From NCBI GenBank assembly GCA_027009865.1, contig JALVCR010000007.1:1-6065 (forward strand): a stretch of 6,065 nt of DNA, read 5' to 3'. The notes under the pieces are model-generated. The model ran no database searches. It was not told the DNA's origin and saw only the letters and a list, made by a program, of their open reading frames with translations. Within the stretch, counting starts at the first letter, position 1; each line of letters opens with the position of its first letter. Position numbers and translations under genes: made by a program. Below, piece by piece: positions 6,002 through 6,065 of the stretch. This stretch comes from Campylobacterales bacterium (GTDB lineage Bacteria > Campylobacterota > Campylobacteria > Campylobacterales > JAADDG01).

Positions 6002-6015
6002 TTAAAATTGGGTAT

Positions 6016-6043
6016 ATTTTAACGCTATATCGATTATCGGCAA
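6016..6043 (-). promoter_or_regulatory. Candidate promoter of the flavoprotein-pyk(-htpX) operon
   Basis: On the - strand, TTGCCG (6043 to 6038, 4 of 6 to the -35 consensus) is separated by 16 bp from TAAAAT (6021 to 6016, 5 of 6 to the -10). Transcription would start near 6009, giving a leader of about 20 nt with the AAGGAG site. The remaining right-edge bases to 6065 contain no complete gene. Whether a divergent or an upstream codirectional gene follows cannot be told from this window. Confidence 0.4.
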
Positions 6044-6065
6044 TAGAAAGGATTTTGTTTTATTG

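Noticed and set aside
6031..6039. CGATTATCG 9-bp palindrome near the candidate operon promoter
   Set aside because: It is too short to call an operator; the extended arms do not pair and no second copy is seen.

Overview
The window is AT-rich DNA with short intergenic gaps. It looks like a chromosomal segment of a Campylobacterota (epsilonproteobacterial) organism. The reasons are the strongly A/T-ending codon use, TATAAT or extended -10 promoters without good -35 boxes, and the gene content (HtpX, pyruvate kinase, a CoA-disulfide-reductase-like flavoprotein). This assignment is inference; no ribosomal or taxonomic marker is present.

Layout. Positions 2-178 (+) hold the last 58 codons of an unrecognised gene. 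Positions 221-1690 (+) encode a CYTH-CHAD protein, a probable triphosphate/polyphosphate-binding protein, whose -10 box lies so close to the ATG that the mRNA should be nearly leaderless. Positions 1733-2282 (+) carry a compact two-gene cassette of DUF4160 and DUF2442 proteins, a toxin-antitoxin-like pair with its own promoters. A perfect 11-bp-stem hairpin at 2291-2324 separates the rightward genes from a leftward run: htpX (2325-3203), pyruvate kinase (3265-4629) and an FAD-dependent pyridine nucleotide-disulfide oxidoreductase (4629-5990). The flavoprotein and kinase genes share one base (TAATG) and are surely cotranscribed. htpX follows after 61 bp and has a candidate extended -10 promoter of its own. 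The right edge holds the probable promoter of the leftward operon.

How the genes fit together. The flavoprotein (CoA disulfide, sulfur or oxygen reduction with NAD(P)H) and pyruvate kinase form a redox/central-carbon pair. HtpX is a membrane quality-control protease that probably shares their transcript. The CYTH-CHAD protein has no obvious functional link to them and converges on htpX.

Most interesting observation. A 13-bp exact direct repeat (1662-1674 and 2291-2303) flanks the DUF4160-DUF2442 cassette. One copy lies in the last codons of the CYTH-CHAD gene and the other forms the left arm of the terminator hairpin. Removing one repeat unit with the cassette puts the CYTH-CHAD frame through the hairpin to a stop that overlaps the htpX stop. 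This suggests that the cassette was inserted at the 3' end of the CYTH-CHAD gene, split it from its original tail and supplied a new stop codon.
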